Assembly: GCA_031265435.1 (NCBI GenBank)
Contig: JAISCR010000033.1
Location: 1-64,000, forward strand
Length of the DNA stretch: 64,000 nt
DNA from: Treponema sp.
GTDB lineage: Bacteria > Spirochaetota > Spirochaetia > Treponematales > Breznakiellaceae
Reading direction: 5' to 3'
Position 1 is the stretch's first letter; the number at the start of each line of letters is the position of its first letter. This document shows, piece after piece, positions 1 to 8,024 of this stretch. The notes under the pieces were generated by a model. It was given only the letters and a program-made list of their open reading frames with translations. It ran no database searches and was not told where the DNA came from. The position numbers and the translations under genes are program-made.

Positions 1-304
1 TTGATGAGGAGGAGAGCGTCCTGTAGGTTTCTGACATTCCGGCCAGCTCCTTCCGCAGCTCCCTCAACAAGTTCTCTTGCTCGTCTATTAACTGCTCTCT
101 CTCGTTCAAGGTTAGACTCAAGTCCTCTAATTGTGTTGTCAGCGCTTCGCTCGTGTTCAGCGTATCGGCTATCAAGCTCTCCAATTTTTCCAGATTGCTG
201 TCTATAGACGAAAAGTCCGGCGAGGATTCCTGAGCACAGAGCCCCCAGGAGGAAAGCAATAACAGGAGCGCGAAAACGGCGGACAAGGGGAAGGAGTGCC
301 TCAT
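1..304 (-). CDS. Secreted coiled-coil protein, 3' end outside window
   Basis: The minus strand reads open from an ATG at 304 to the window edge, giving the first 101 residues of a longer protein. A GGAGG lies about 8 nt upstream of the ATG. The start is a basic tip followed by a leucine-rich hydrophobic core (residues about 9-22) ending in LCAQ, a typical signal peptide. From about residue 30 on the sequence is rich in E, L, K, D and Q with heptad spacing, so a coiled coil is likely. The family is not recognised. A G14 tract lies about 90 nt upstream (see separate entry), which could make expression variable. Function is unknown; a periplasmic or envelope-associated role is inferred only from the signal peptide. 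Confidence 0.7.
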   Translation of the reverse strand, partial: MRHSFPLSAVFALLLLLSSWGLCAQESSPDFSSIDSNLEKLESLIADTLNTSEALTTQLEDLSLTLNEREQLIDEQENLLRELRKELAGMSETYRTLSSSS

Positions 305-390
305 ACAAGGGAGACCTCCGGCGGCTTGCTATTTTGGTACGCTGCGGATAGTGGTGTTTTGGGTAAATCTAATAAAGTTATACTATATCT

Positions 391-404
391 GGGGGGGGGG
401 GGGG
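391..404 (-). promoter_or_regulatory. G14 homopolymer upstream of the secreted protein
   Basis: Fourteen consecutive G on the plus strand (C14 on the coding strand of the gene at 1-304) directly precede AGATATAGTATAAC, which contains -10-like hexamers. Tracts of this length slip during replication. In Treponema pallidum poly-G tracts near promoters of tpr genes are known to alter expression. Here the position suggests variable spacing inside a promoter, but no good -35 is visible, so the role is inferred. Confidence 0.5.
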
Positions 405-536
405 TAAGTTCTTGCTATATAAGGAGCCAAGTAGCTTCATAACATTTGTATACCACAGTCCCGGGGAAATGTCAAGGGGGGAATTTTGCAGGGCATCGGC
501 GTTTATTTTTATCTTTCGGGAAACTGCCGGGCTTTG

Positions 537-666
537 GAAGAATTTTTTTACCGCGAGGTCGAAGAAGTCAAATAAGTATAAGAAGGAAGAAGGAAAAAAG
601 AGGAGCTTCATACTCCGCATGATGAACTTTTTCGACTTTTTCGACTTCGAGGTGAATTTTTTCTTC
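537..666. repeat. Dispersed inverted repeat, family A copy 1
   Basis: An imperfect palindrome of about 130 bp. The left arm reads GAAGAATTTTTTTACCGC then GAGGTCGAAGAAGTC. The right arm is its reverse complement with small changes (GACTTCGAGGTGAATTTTTT then CTTC). Both arms carry tandem GAAGTC-type hexamers. Related copies lie at 17684-17833, 40412-40524 and 47106-47190. A stretch of about 20 nt to the left is also shared with the copy at 47106. No transposase is nearby, so it resembles a MITE or a REP-like element. Open frames across it look spurious. Confidence 0.75.
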
Positions 667-802
667 AAAGTATACCGCATTAAGGGGAAAACCACGAAAG
701 CCGCCTGGTCGGGCTATATTTCCCTCTTTTTCGCCTCATTCAAAAATAACCACGGACGGATACTGACCATCACGGACAAATTCGCGGAAATCCGGGTGAA
801 AT

Positions 803-1033
803 TCATAAAACGGCGGTTATTTTTTCCCGTACCAGATCGCCAATGATTTCCGATGGGGAGAGGTGCTTGATCTCCGCCTGGGAACGGATATAATTCGCCA
901 CCACCGGATCAAGGGCGTTTAACAGGTTCCGCTGTTTTGTAAAAAACCCGCCTTCTCCCACCCTGATTTTCGGAGTTGTCCGGGTCAGGAGTTCATCCAG
1001 CGCGTCAGCTTCTTCATCGGTCATAGTTGCCAT
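803..1033 (-). CDS. Small RHH antitoxin-like protein, orphan
   Basis: A 76-residue protein starting at the ATG at 1033 (MATMTDEEADALDE). The longer upstream extension lacks plausible coding character. After an acidic N-terminus the segment LLNALDPVVANYIRSQ followed by a helix ending SEIIGDLVREKI fits a ribbon-helix-helix fold: a strand, then two helices. Similar short proteins beginning MTDEEADALDE are, as far as I recall, common in treponemes and are usually treated as antitoxin-like. No adjacent toxin gene is visible on either side, so it is an orphan. It lies about 140 nt from the repeat at 537-666. Family identity is inferred from pattern only. Confidence 0.6.
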   Translation of the reverse strand: MATMTDEEADALDELLTRTTPKIRVGEGGFFTKQRNLLNALDPVVANYIRSQAEIKHLSPSEIIGDLVREKITAVL

Positions 1034-1178
1034 GTTTAAATGCCGCCGGGTTGAATACGATATTGGCAGACATAATGCCAGTATACTACTCACCGCAGGA
1101 AACGCAATGGGGTACTTGACCTTTTTGGCGCCAGGTATCATACTTCTATCATCAAATCAACACTAAGGAGACGCCGAA

Positions 1179-1268
1179 GTGCCCTGCGGAAGAAAACGCA
1201 AATTGCGCAAAATTGCGACCCACAAGCGTAAGAAAAAGCTGCGGAAGAACAGACACAAGAACAAATAG
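1179..1268 (+). CDS. 29-residue AURKAIP1/COX24-like basic protein
   Basis: GTG at 1179 opens a 29-codon frame ending in TAG, preceded by AAGGAG with an 8-nt gap. The product starts MPCGRKRKLRKIATHKRK and continues with lysine, arginine and asparagine to the end; more than half its residues are basic. The pattern R-K-R-K-x-x-K-x-x-T-H-K-x-K-K matches the tiny AURKAIP1/COX24 domain proteins, relatives of mitochondrial ribosomal protein mS38 that are found in several bacterial phyla. A role on the small ribosomal subunit is therefore likely but inferred. It lies 22 nt upstream of dxs, which has no clear Shine-Dalgarno of its own, so dxs may be translationally coupled to it. It is easily missed because of its size. 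Confidence 0.75.
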   Translation: MPCGRKRKLRKIATHKRKKKLRKNRHKNK

Positions 1269-1290
1269 GCCTCCTCTATCTGTTAGCATA

Positions 1291-3195
1291 ATGAAAGAAA
1301 AAGCGTCCCTGCTGCCCCGGATTCACAATCCCCAGGACATAAAAAATCTGTCTTTCGGCGAATTGGAACTCCTGGCTGAGGAAATCCGGGCCGAAATCGT
1401 CTCAACGGTGAGCAAGACCGGGGGGCATTTGGCCTCCAATCTGGGGGTGGTGGAACTCAGTATTGCCCTGCACCGGGTCTTTTCTTCACCGGAAGACAAG
1501 ATCGTCTGGGATGTGGGGCATCAGTGCTATGCCCATAAACTCCTCACCGGCCGTTATGAGGCTTTTTCGGGTCTCCGCAAGCGGGGGGGTATATCCGGTT
1601 TTCCGAAACGGGCCGAAAGTGTCCACGATGTATTTGATACGGGTCACGCTTCCACCTCAATCTCTGCCGCTTTGGGGCTTTTGGCCGCCGAAAGGCTCAG
1701 GGGAGGCCGGGGGAATGCGGTGGCGGTTATCGGGGACGGAGCGCTTACCGGCGGTCTGGCTTACGAGGCTCTCTCCCACGCGGGCCAGCTGGGGCTTCCC
1801 CTGGTGGTGGTGCTCAACGACAACAAGATGTCGATCAGTCCCAATGTAGGCGGGCTTTCAAAGTATCTGAGCCGTCTCTCCATGAAGGCAAAATATCAGC
1901 TTTTCCGCCGTACTTTCGATTCCACTGTCAAAAAGATCCCCTATATCGGGGGAACTCTCTTCGACTGGGTTGTCCGGCTCAAGCGGGCGGTAAAGGCGGT
2001 TTTCTATACCGACAACTTCTTCGTGGATCTGGGTTTTGAGTATGCCGGGCCCATCGACGGTCATAATATTCAGTACCTTACCGACGTGTTTGAGGATGTG
2101 CGCAAGCTCGGGCGGCCGGTGGTGATCCATGTGATTACCCGGAAAGGCAAGGGCTACCACCGGGCGGAACAGGACCCGGGTCTCTGGCACGGGGTGGGGG
2201 CCTTCTCTCCCTCGGAGGGGCTTCCTGATGTGCCTTCTCCCCAGAGTGAGGCAAAAGATGGGGAAAACCGTCCTTTATTCACCGAAGCCTTCAGCAAGGC
2301 TCTCCTCAATCTGGGCAAAAATGATGAAAGGCTTGTTACGGTTACCGCCGCCATGGAGAAGGGTACGGGACTTTCCGCGTTCAGGGAGGCTTTTCCGGGC
2401 CGTTTCTTCGATGTGGGAATAGCCGAAGCCCATGGGGTATGCTTTGCGGCTGGGCTTGCGGTACAGGGCATGCGTCCGGTTACGGCCTTTTATTCAAGCT
2501 TCATCCAGCGGGCCGTCGACCAGGTGATCCATGATGTATGTCTCCAGAATCTGCCGGTGATCTTTGCCCTGGATCGTTCAGGCTTTGTTCCCGAAGACGG
2601 GGAAACCCACCAGGGACTCTACGATATTGCCCTGTTCCGCGCCGCGCCGGGTATGAGTATCCTTGCTCCCGCGGGGGAAAAGGAACTTGCCTCTATGCTG
2701 GCCTGGGCCCTGCGGCAGGAAGGCCCGGTGATGATCCGCTACCCCAAGTGCCGCTGTCCTCCGGAAATTCCGGCTTTTTCTGAAGAACTCAAGCCGGGAA
2801 GGGGGGTCTTTGTCCGCCGGGCGCGGGGGGCCGGGGTGCTGATCGCCTTCACCGGCGGGCTTTACCGGGAAGTTATCGACGCCGCGGAAAGGCTTGAAAG
2901 AGAGGGGATTGAAACGGATCTCTACAACCTCCGTTTTATAAAACCTCTGGATGAAGACTATCTTGCCTTCCTCTTTGATTCCCATGAAGTGACACTTATT
3001 GCCGAGGAAGGCATCCGGGAGGGCGGTTTCGGTGAGTACGCCGCAGCCCTGGCCCGGGATCGGAACTGCCGCGGAAAGATCAAGTTCCTTGCCGTCGAAG
3101 AGGTCCTTGATACCCTGGGAACACGGCAGGAATTGCTTGCGGCAAACGGTCTGGACGGCCCTTCCCTTGCCAAAACGGTGTCGGCCGCCGTTTAA
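1291..3195 (+). CDS. dxs: 1-deoxy-D-xylulose-5-phosphate synthase
   Basis: The enzyme condenses pyruvate and glyceraldehyde 3-phosphate to DXP, the first step of the MEP isoprenoid route and a source of thiamine and pyridoxal precursors. The 634-residue length is normal. Visible motifs are the thiamine-diphosphate signature GDGALTGG (about 148-155) with NDNKMSISPNVGG about 25 residues later, the N-terminal GHQCYAHKLLTGR, and the transketolase pyrimidine-domain segment ETHQGLYDIALFR. I chose ATG 1291 because an in-frame extension upstream runs through the small gene at 1179-1268. No clear ribosome site precedes it. The usual THQG neighbourhood reads EDGETHQG, a mild variant. Confidence 0.97.
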   Translation: MKEKASLLPRIHNPQDIKNLSFGELELLAEEIRAEIVSTVSKTGGHLASNLGVVELSIALHRVFSSPEDKIVWDVGHQCYAHKLLTGRYEAFSGLRKRGGISGFPKRAESVHDVFDTGHASTSISAALGLLAAERLRGGRGNAVAVIGDGALTGGLAYEALSHAGQLGLPLVVVLNDNKMSISPNVGGLSKYLSRLSMKAKYQLFRRTFDSTVKKIPYIGGTLFDWVVRLKRAVKAVFYTDNFFVDLGFEYAGPIDGHNIQYLTDVFEDVRKLGRPVVIHVITRKGKGYHRAEQDPGLWHGVGAFSPSEGLPDVPSPQSEAKDGENRPLFTEAFSKALLNLGKNDERLVTVTAAMEKGTGLSAFREAFPGRFFDVGIAEAHGVCFAAGLAVQGMRPVTAFYSSFIQRAVDQVIHDVCLQNLPVIFALDRSGFVPEDGETHQGLYDIALFRAAPGMSILAPAGEKELASMLAWALRQEGPVMIRYPKCRCPPEIPAFSEELKPGRGVFVRRARGAGVLIAFTGGLYREVIDAAERLEREGIETDLYNLRFIKPLDEDYLAFLFDSHEVTLIAEEGIREGGFGEYAAALARDRNCRGKIKFLAVEEVLDTLGTRQELLAANGLDGPSLAKTVSAAV

Positions 3196-3269
3196 CCATA
3201 CTGCCGCTAACCCATACTGCTTGCGAAAAGGGGCAATATTGTCTATTCTGGTATAAGGGGTGTTCAGGC

Positions 3270-4106
3270 GTGGAGTGGTTTCAGCGGCTATCCGCCATCT
3301 ATGACTTTGTCCGTCCGGTACTGGATGTGGCAATTCTCGCTTTTTTATTCTACAAAGCCTATGAACTCATGGCAAAAACCCAGGCGGTGCAGTTGATAAA
3401 AGGCGCCGGTTTTCTTGCCCTGATCTACGGCATTGCAACGATGCTCAATCTCACTACCCTTAAATGGATACTTACCGTTCTGGCTCCGGGACTCTTTGTG
3501 GCGGTGGCCATTGTGTTTCAGCCGGAACTGCGGAAGATCATCATTCGCCTCGGGCAGGGGGATTTTTTCAGGCCGGATCAGAAGCCCCGCATCGGTCAGC
3601 TTGAAGTGGTGGTAACCGCCGCGGAGATTCTCTCCCGGCAGAAACGCGGCATGCTGGTGGTGTTTCCCCGGAGGGTCAATATCAGGCACATCATTGATAC
3701 GGGAACACGGCTCAATGCCGATCTTTCTTCCAGTCTTATTGTAACGGTTTTTGAATTCGACACTCCTCTTCACGACGGCGCAATGATCATCCAGAACAGC
3801 AGAATCGCTGCCGCGGGATGTTTTCTTCCTCTTTCGGAACAGCAGGACATACGCAAGAGTTTCGGCACCCGCCACCGGGCAAGTCTGGGAATGTCGGAAC
3901 AGAGTGACGCAGTAATACTGGTGGTGTCCGAGGAAAGCGGAGCCATCTCCCTGGCATACGAATCCAAGCTTTACTACGATCTGAGTCCCCTCGAAGTAAC
4001 CATAAAACTTAAAGAGCTGCTCAATCAGGGAGGGCGGAAAGCAGACAGCGCTATTGTTCCCGAAGGTACCATTGCCGCCGCGGGAGGGGGGATGGACGGC
4101 CTGTGA
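3270..4106 (+). CDS. cdaA: Diadenylate cyclase CdaA
   Basis: A membrane-anchored enzyme making cyclic di-AMP from two ATP. The 278-residue protein begins at GTG 3270 with AAGGGG about 9 nt upstream. Three hydrophobic segments lie in the first 90 residues, followed by the DAC domain with DGA at about residue 169 (HDGAMIIQ) and the RHR motif at about 201 (GTRHRASLG), both catalytic signatures of the family. Its stop overlaps the start of the YbbR-domain gene cdaR by one base (TGATG), the conserved pairing in which CdaR modulates CdaA. The c-di-AMP made is expected to influence potassium, osmotic and cell-wall control. Confidence 0.96.
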   Translation: MEWFQRLSAIYDFVRPVLDVAILAFLFYKAYELMAKTQAVQLIKGAGFLALIYGIATMLNLTTLKWILTVLAPGLFVAVAIVFQPELRKIIIRLGQGDFFRPDQKPRIGQLEVVVTAAEILSRQKRGMLVVFPRRVNIRHIIDTGTRLNADLSSSLIVTVFEFDTPLHDGAMIIQNSRIAAAGCFLPLSEQQDIRKSFGTRHRASLGMSEQSDAVILVVSEESGAISLAYESKLYYDLSPLEVTIKLKELLNQGGRKADSAIVPEGTIAAAGGGMDGL

Positions 4107-5077
4107 TGAAGCTGTCAAAACTTTCCGGATTTTTGATCCGTTCGGCAGAAAACTGGCCGGTAAAAGTCCTTTCAATCGTACTGGCATTGATTCTCTTTGT
4201 CTTTCACCGGATGAGTACTCTGGAAGACCGTTTCTTTTCCGTTCCCCTGAATGTAGAGGTGGATCAGAATCTGCTTCCCTCAAGTTCCTATACCCGCATG
4301 ATCCGGGTGACTCTCCGGGGAGAGGCCAACAGTATCTATCCCATTCTTGAGGATGACATTAAAGCTTATATCGATCTGAAAAAATACACCCGCCCCGGTT
4401 CTTACCGGGCTACCGTACAGGTACGCAAGGAAGGGACTGCGCTGGGGATAGAACCCCTGCAGATTTCCTGCGATCCCATGGAAATATCGCTTGAACTGGA
4501 TCAGAGAATAAGCAAGTATGTGCCGCTTATTCCCAGTCTCAATGGCAATCCCGTTCCGGGCTATGAGCTGGTTTCCTATACCCTCTCTCCCACTCAGGTA
4601 GTGGTGGACGGCCCCCTCACTCTTTTGGGGGGGCTTTCCGAGCTTAATACCGACTTTATCGATCTGGACGGAAGGAGCGAGGATTTTTCCGTCGATGTCG
4701 GTATTCTTAACCGCGATCCGCTTCTCACGATCCGGGGGAACGGCACGACCAGCTTCCGCGCCTATATCCGCAAGCCTGTGCCGGTACGGAACGTCAATAA
4801 TATTTCCATATCCCTTACCAATCTGGATCCCCGCTTTACGGCGGAAATTCAGCCTGAAACAGGAACGGCGCGGGTAGAAGGAGATCAGTTCCTTCTTGAT
4901 GCCTTTACGCCTTCTCCGTTTTTTATGAGTATTGATTGTTCCGGCATAAACGCGGAGGGAGACTATACGCTTCCTGTAGTGATTACCGGTACTCCCGGTC
5001 TTGAGATTGTCAGAATGGAGCCGGAGAACGCGGTTGTGAGTATCCGTCTGCAGGACCCGCGGAACGGGAATAACTAG
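4106..5077 (+). CDS. cdaR: YbbR-domain regulator CdaR
   Basis: A 323-residue protein with one N-terminal membrane span (about residues 14-33, VLSIVLALILFVF) and repeated extracytoplasmic YbbR-type modules. Repeats of the form V-x-V-x-G-P-x-x-x-L and paired beta-rich segments are visible, for example VVVDGPLTLLGGLSEL. In other bacteria CdaR binds CdaA and modulates cyclic di-AMP synthesis. The ATG at 4106 overlaps the cdaA stop by one base; a GTG three bases upstream is possible but less likely. acpS follows after 8 nt, so the three genes are probably co-transcribed. Confidence 0.9.
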   Translation: MKLSKLSGFLIRSAENWPVKVLSIVLALILFVFHRMSTLEDRFFSVPLNVEVDQNLLPSSSYTRMIRVTLRGEANSIYPILEDDIKAYIDLKKYTRPGSYRATVQVRKEGTALGIEPLQISCDPMEISLELDQRISKYVPLIPSLNGNPVPGYELVSYTLSPTQVVVDGPLTLLGGLSELNTDFIDLDGRSEDFSVDVGILNRDPLLTIRGNGTTSFRAYIRKPVPVRNVNNISISLTNLDPRFTAEIQPETGTARVEGDQFLLDAFTPSPFFMSIDCSGINAEGDYTLPVVITGTPGLEIVRMEPENAVVSIRLQDPRNGNN

Positions 5078-5085
5078 GGAAGGCC

Positions 5086-5466
5086 ATGATTGTCGGTATA
5101 GGAATCGATATGGTTCGTATAGACCGTTTGCGGCGCTGGGTAGACATGCCGGGACTTCTCGAGCGGTATTTTCATTCCGATGAACTCGTATCGGTCATGT
5201 CAAAAGGTTCCGGAAAAGCGTCTTCCCTGGCGGCCCGTTTTGCCGCAAAGGAAGCCTTTGGTAAGGCACTCGGGACGGGGCTTCTCGGCATCGTACTCAA
5301 GGATATCATGGTGCTTAACAGGAATAACGGCAGACCGGAAATAAAAGTATTCGGGACGGCGCTTAAAGCCCTGCGGGAAAGCGGCGCTTCCAGGGTGCAT
5401 GTTTCCCTTGCCCACGAACATGACAACGCCGTTGCCATGGTAATTTTGGAGGATGCCGGTGACTGA
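5086..5466 (+). CDS. acpS: Holo-[acyl-carrier-protein] synthase
   Basis: AcpS transfers 4'-phosphopantetheine from CoA to a serine of acyl carrier protein, activating fatty-acid synthesis. The 126-residue protein has the N-terminal GIGIDMVRIDR, in which D is a magnesium ligand, and the second signature FAAKEAFGKALGTG (about 53-66). The length is typical. The start follows a GGAAGGCC region immediately downstream of cdaR. The last bases overlap the next gene, so translation of the DUF2225 gene is probably coupled to this one. Confidence 0.96.
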   Translation: MIVGIGIDMVRIDRLRRWVDMPGLLERYFHSDELVSVMSKGSGKASSLAARFAAKEAFGKALGTGLLGIVLKDIMVLNRNNGRPEIKVFGTALKALRESGASRVHVSLAHEHDNAVAMVILEDAGD

Positions 5467-6316
5467 AGAACGGGAACTTAAAGTATCCTTTCTTTCAAAA
5501 AAAGAATACACGTGTCCTGTCTGCGGGGAGAGTTTTCACAGGGAAGAACTGCTCTCCGGCAGCGGAAGGCTCATCGCCGGAGCGCTGACGGATGAACTGC
5601 ACCGGCTCTATGAGCCTTCACTCAAATACGGGGAAGTGTATCCCCTGGCCTACCAGATCGTCGTATGTCCCGAATGCTGGTTTGCCGCCATGGATGCCGA
5701 TTTTGAAAACCTTCCCGCCGCGGACAAGGACAGGGCCATGGAAGACGGGGAAAAGCGCAGGGCGGAAACGGAACTCATCTTTCCCGGCATTGATTTTCAT
5801 GAAAACCGGGGCCTGGCGGAAGGGGCCGCCTCTCACTATTTGGCACTCCGCTGTTACGATTTCTACGACAAGGATGTTTCCCCTACCATCAAACAGGGAA
5901 TTTCCGCCTTAAGGACTGCCTGGCTTCTTGATGATCTTGACAGGAAATTTCCCGGCCAGCATTACGACTGGCTGGCGGTGTTGTTCCGCAAAAAAGCGCA
6001 GTATTCCTACAACGAGGCGATAAACCGTGAGCAGTCGGGAAAGGAAACTCTCTCCGGCATCAAGATAATGGGGCCCGACACGGACAAAAACTACAGTTAC
6101 GAAGGGGTACTGTATCTTTGCGCCTATCTGAGTTACAAGTACGGGGCCCATGCAAATCCTGAGCAGCGAAAAACATCACTGGAAGATGCCCGCAGAACCA
6201 TTGCAAAGATATTCGGTATGGGCCGTTCCTCAAAGGACAAGCCGGGCCCCCTCCTGGAACATTCCCGCGAAATTTACGATGCCATCAACAAAGAATTAAG
6301 CGAAAGCGATCAATAG
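5459..6316 (+). CDS. DUF2225-family protein with zinc-ribbon start
   Basis: About 285 residues. The N-terminus has CPVC then a later CPEC, together a likely four-cysteine zinc site. The rest is helical with TPR-like character (ISALRTAWLLDDLDRKF, AQYSYNEAIN). This matches DUF2225 proteins, which are frequent in spirochaetes and clostridia and have no settled function. GTG 5459 is preferred over ATG 5453 because GGAGG abuts the ATG but sits 6 nt before the GTG. The gene overlaps the end of acpS and is followed by truA after 5 nt, so it sits inside a housekeeping operon. Confidence 0.75.
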   Translation: MTEERELKVSFLSKKEYTCPVCGESFHREELLSGSGRLIAGALTDELHRLYEPSLKYGEVYPLAYQIVVCPECWFAAMDADFENLPAADKDRAMEDGEKRRAETELIFPGIDFHENRGLAEGAASHYLALRCYDFYDKDVSPTIKQGISALRTAWLLDDLDRKFPGQHYDWLAVLFRKKAQYSYNEAINREQSGKETLSGIKIMGPDTDKNYSYEGVLYLCAYLSYKYGAHANPEQRKTSLEDARRTIAKIFGMGRSSKDKPGPLLEHSREIYDAINKELSESDQ

Positions 6317-6321
6317 GCACT

Positions 6322-7068
6322 ATGCGCAACATCAGGCTCCTGATTGCCTATGACGGTACCGGGTTTTCAGGATGGGAAAAGCAGAAAGAGAGGAGAACCG
6401 TTCAGGGGGAAATGGAAAAGGCCCTGGAGAAGATCTGCAAGGTTCCTGTCAGGGTCACAGGTTCCGGCAGGACCGATGCGGGGGTGCATGCCGCAGGACA
6501 GGTCGCCAACTTTTATTCACCGGTCGAAAACATGGAGGCGTCCCGCTATGTACCGGCCCTGAACGGCCTCCTTCCGCAGGATCTCCGCGTCATGGAAGCC
6601 TCGGAAGCTTCTCCGGATTTTCATGCGCGTTTTGACGCGAAGATGCGGACGTACCGTTACAGCTTTATCTGCGGAAGGCCCGCTCTTCCCCAGGAGGCCC
6701 GTTATGCGCTACAGTTATGGCGGCAGCCCCGGCCGGCTCTCCTCAACGCGTATTGCCGTTCCCTTCTCGGGGAACGGGACTGCACGATTTTTTCAAGCCC
6801 CCGGGATCAGAGCAAGTCCCGAACACGTTATATTTTTCAGGCCTGTTTTTTTATCAGCGCCGGCGCCCTTGTTTTCGAGATCGGCGCAAACGCCTTTCTC
6901 TGGAAGATGGTGCGTTCAATCGGAGGAACCCTGCTTGACTGTGAACAGAAGGATATTTCCGAAAAAGATTTCAAGACCCTTGTTGAATCGGGGGATCGCC
7001 GCCGGGCCGGAGTAACACTGCCGGCAAAAGGATTATGTTTATGGAAAATCGATTACTACAGAAATTAA
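6322..7068 (+). CDS. truA: tRNA pseudouridine(38-40) synthase TruA
   Basis: TruA isomerises uridines 38-40 in the anticodon arm of many tRNAs. The 248-residue length is normal. The catalytic aspartate lies in GRTDAGVHAAGQ (D about 52), and the family motif FHARFDAKMRTYRY follows at about 94-107, with LWKMVRSIGGTLL near the C-terminus. ATG 6322 has a short AGG 5 nt upstream and follows the DUF2225 stop by 5 nt. Its end overlaps the start of the btuF-like gene. Confidence 0.96.
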   Translation: MRNIRLLIAYDGTGFSGWEKQKERRTVQGEMEKALEKICKVPVRVTGSGRTDAGVHAAGQVANFYSPVENMEASRYVPALNGLLPQDLRVMEASEASPDFHARFDAKMRTYRYSFICGRPALPQEARYALQLWRQPRPALLNAYCRSLLGERDCTIFSSPRDQSKSRTRYIFQACFFISAGALVFEIGANAFLWKMVRSIGGTLLDCEQKDISEKDFKTLVESGDRRRAGVTLPAKGLCLWKIDYYRN

Positions 7069-8024
7069 ACCCGTACCGGGGAGGCAGAAACAAATTTTTG
7101 TACAGGGCGCTGTTTTTCTCCGCTGCTGTCTCTGCGCTTTTTTCCTGCGGGCCCAGGGGGTCAAAGGATGCAGTATCCGTACCGGCAGAATCACTGCCGG
7201 CAGCAGTCATGCTGACGGATGTTTCCGGAAAACCCTATGAAGGAAAGCTGCCTGCGGAGCGGATCATAAGCCTTGTGCCCGCGGTAACGGAGATACTCTT
7301 TGCCGTTGGGGCCGGGGACAGAGTGGTTGCGGTTACCGAATACTGCAACTATCCTCCGGAGGCTCTTGAAAAGCCCAAAGCCGGAGGTTTTTCGGGAGCT
7401 TCGGTGAGTGTCGAAACCGTTACCGCGCTTAAGCCGGATCTGGTTCTCCTTTCGGGCGACATGCATGCCCGTATCCGCGGCATGCTGGAGGAACTTTCCA
7501 TCCCCTGTTTTGCGGTGGAGCCGCGTAATTTTGAAGAGGCCTACGCCGCCATTGAAACAATAGGAAGGCTTTCAGGCTGTGTTGAAGGGGCGGAAAACGT
7601 GATAGAGGAAATGAAAGGCAAAATCGCCCTTGCCGCGGAAAAAAGCCCGGACGGCAAAAAGCCGAAAGTCTATTGGGAGCTTTCCGCGGATCCCATGATG
7701 AGCACAGGGGGAGGGACTTTTATCAACGAGGCCATTGAAAAGGCGGGGGGAGTAAACATTTTCGGCGATCTTACCCAAAGCTGGCCCCAGGTAAGCGCGG
7801 AAGCGGTGTTGGACAGACAGCCCGACTGGATCTTCACCGGAGACGACCCCTACATGAAAACAGATATTTCAATCTTTGCCTCCCGTCCCGGCTGGAACAG
7901 TATTCCTGCCGTCAGGAACGGATGCGTTGCCGCGGTAAATTCGGACAGCCTTTACCGTTACGGCCCGCGCCTTGCCGACGCGGTGCTGGAAATTTCTTCC
8001 CTTCTCTTTGGGAAGGATAAATGA
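7041..8024 (+). CDS. btuF: BtuF-like cobalamin-binding lipoprotein
   Basis: A periplasmic-type binding protein of the class III helical-backbone family that delivers cobalamin or ferric chelates to BtuCD/FecCD importers. The N-terminus is basic, then hydrophobic, ending in ALFSC, a good spirochaetal lipobox. After it come ERIISLVPAVTEILFAVGAGDRV and CNYPPEA, both typical of BtuF. I chose ATG 7041 because AAAGGA sits 8 nt upstream; ATG 7035 is too close. It is separated by 19 kb from the riboswitch operon carrying btuB, btuC and btuD, which lacks its own binding-protein gene, so the two loci probably work together. Iron-siderophore specificity is the alternative. Confidence 0.8.
   Translation: MENRLLQKLNPYRGGRNKFLYRALFFSAAVSALFSCGPRGSKDAVSVPAESLPAAVMLTDVSGKPYEGKLPAERIISLVPAVTEILFAVGAGDRVVAVTEYCNYPPEALEKPKAGGFSGASVSVETVTALKPDLVLLSGDMHARIRGMLEELSIPCFAVEPRNFEEAYAAIETIGRLSGCVEGAENVIEEMKGKIALAAEKSPDGKKPKVYWELSADPMMSTGGGTFINEAIEKAGGVNIFGDLTQSWPQVSAEAVLDRQPDWIFTGDDPYMKTDISIFASRPGWNSIPAVRNGCVAAVNSDSLYRYGPRLADAVLEISSLLFGKDK

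Noticed and set aside
378-846. Opposed open frames of 105 and 144 codons around the first inverted repeat
   Set aside because: Both read through the low-complexity palindrome of family A (runs of K, S and F), have no ribosome site and match no family.
803-1033. Complete toxin-antitoxin pair
   Set aside because: Only an antitoxin-like RHH protein is present; neither flank carries a toxin-like frame.
3270-5077. cdaA-cdaR as a novel signalling system
   Set aside because: It is the standard c-di-AMP cyclase and its YbbR regulator; gene order and motifs are ordinary.
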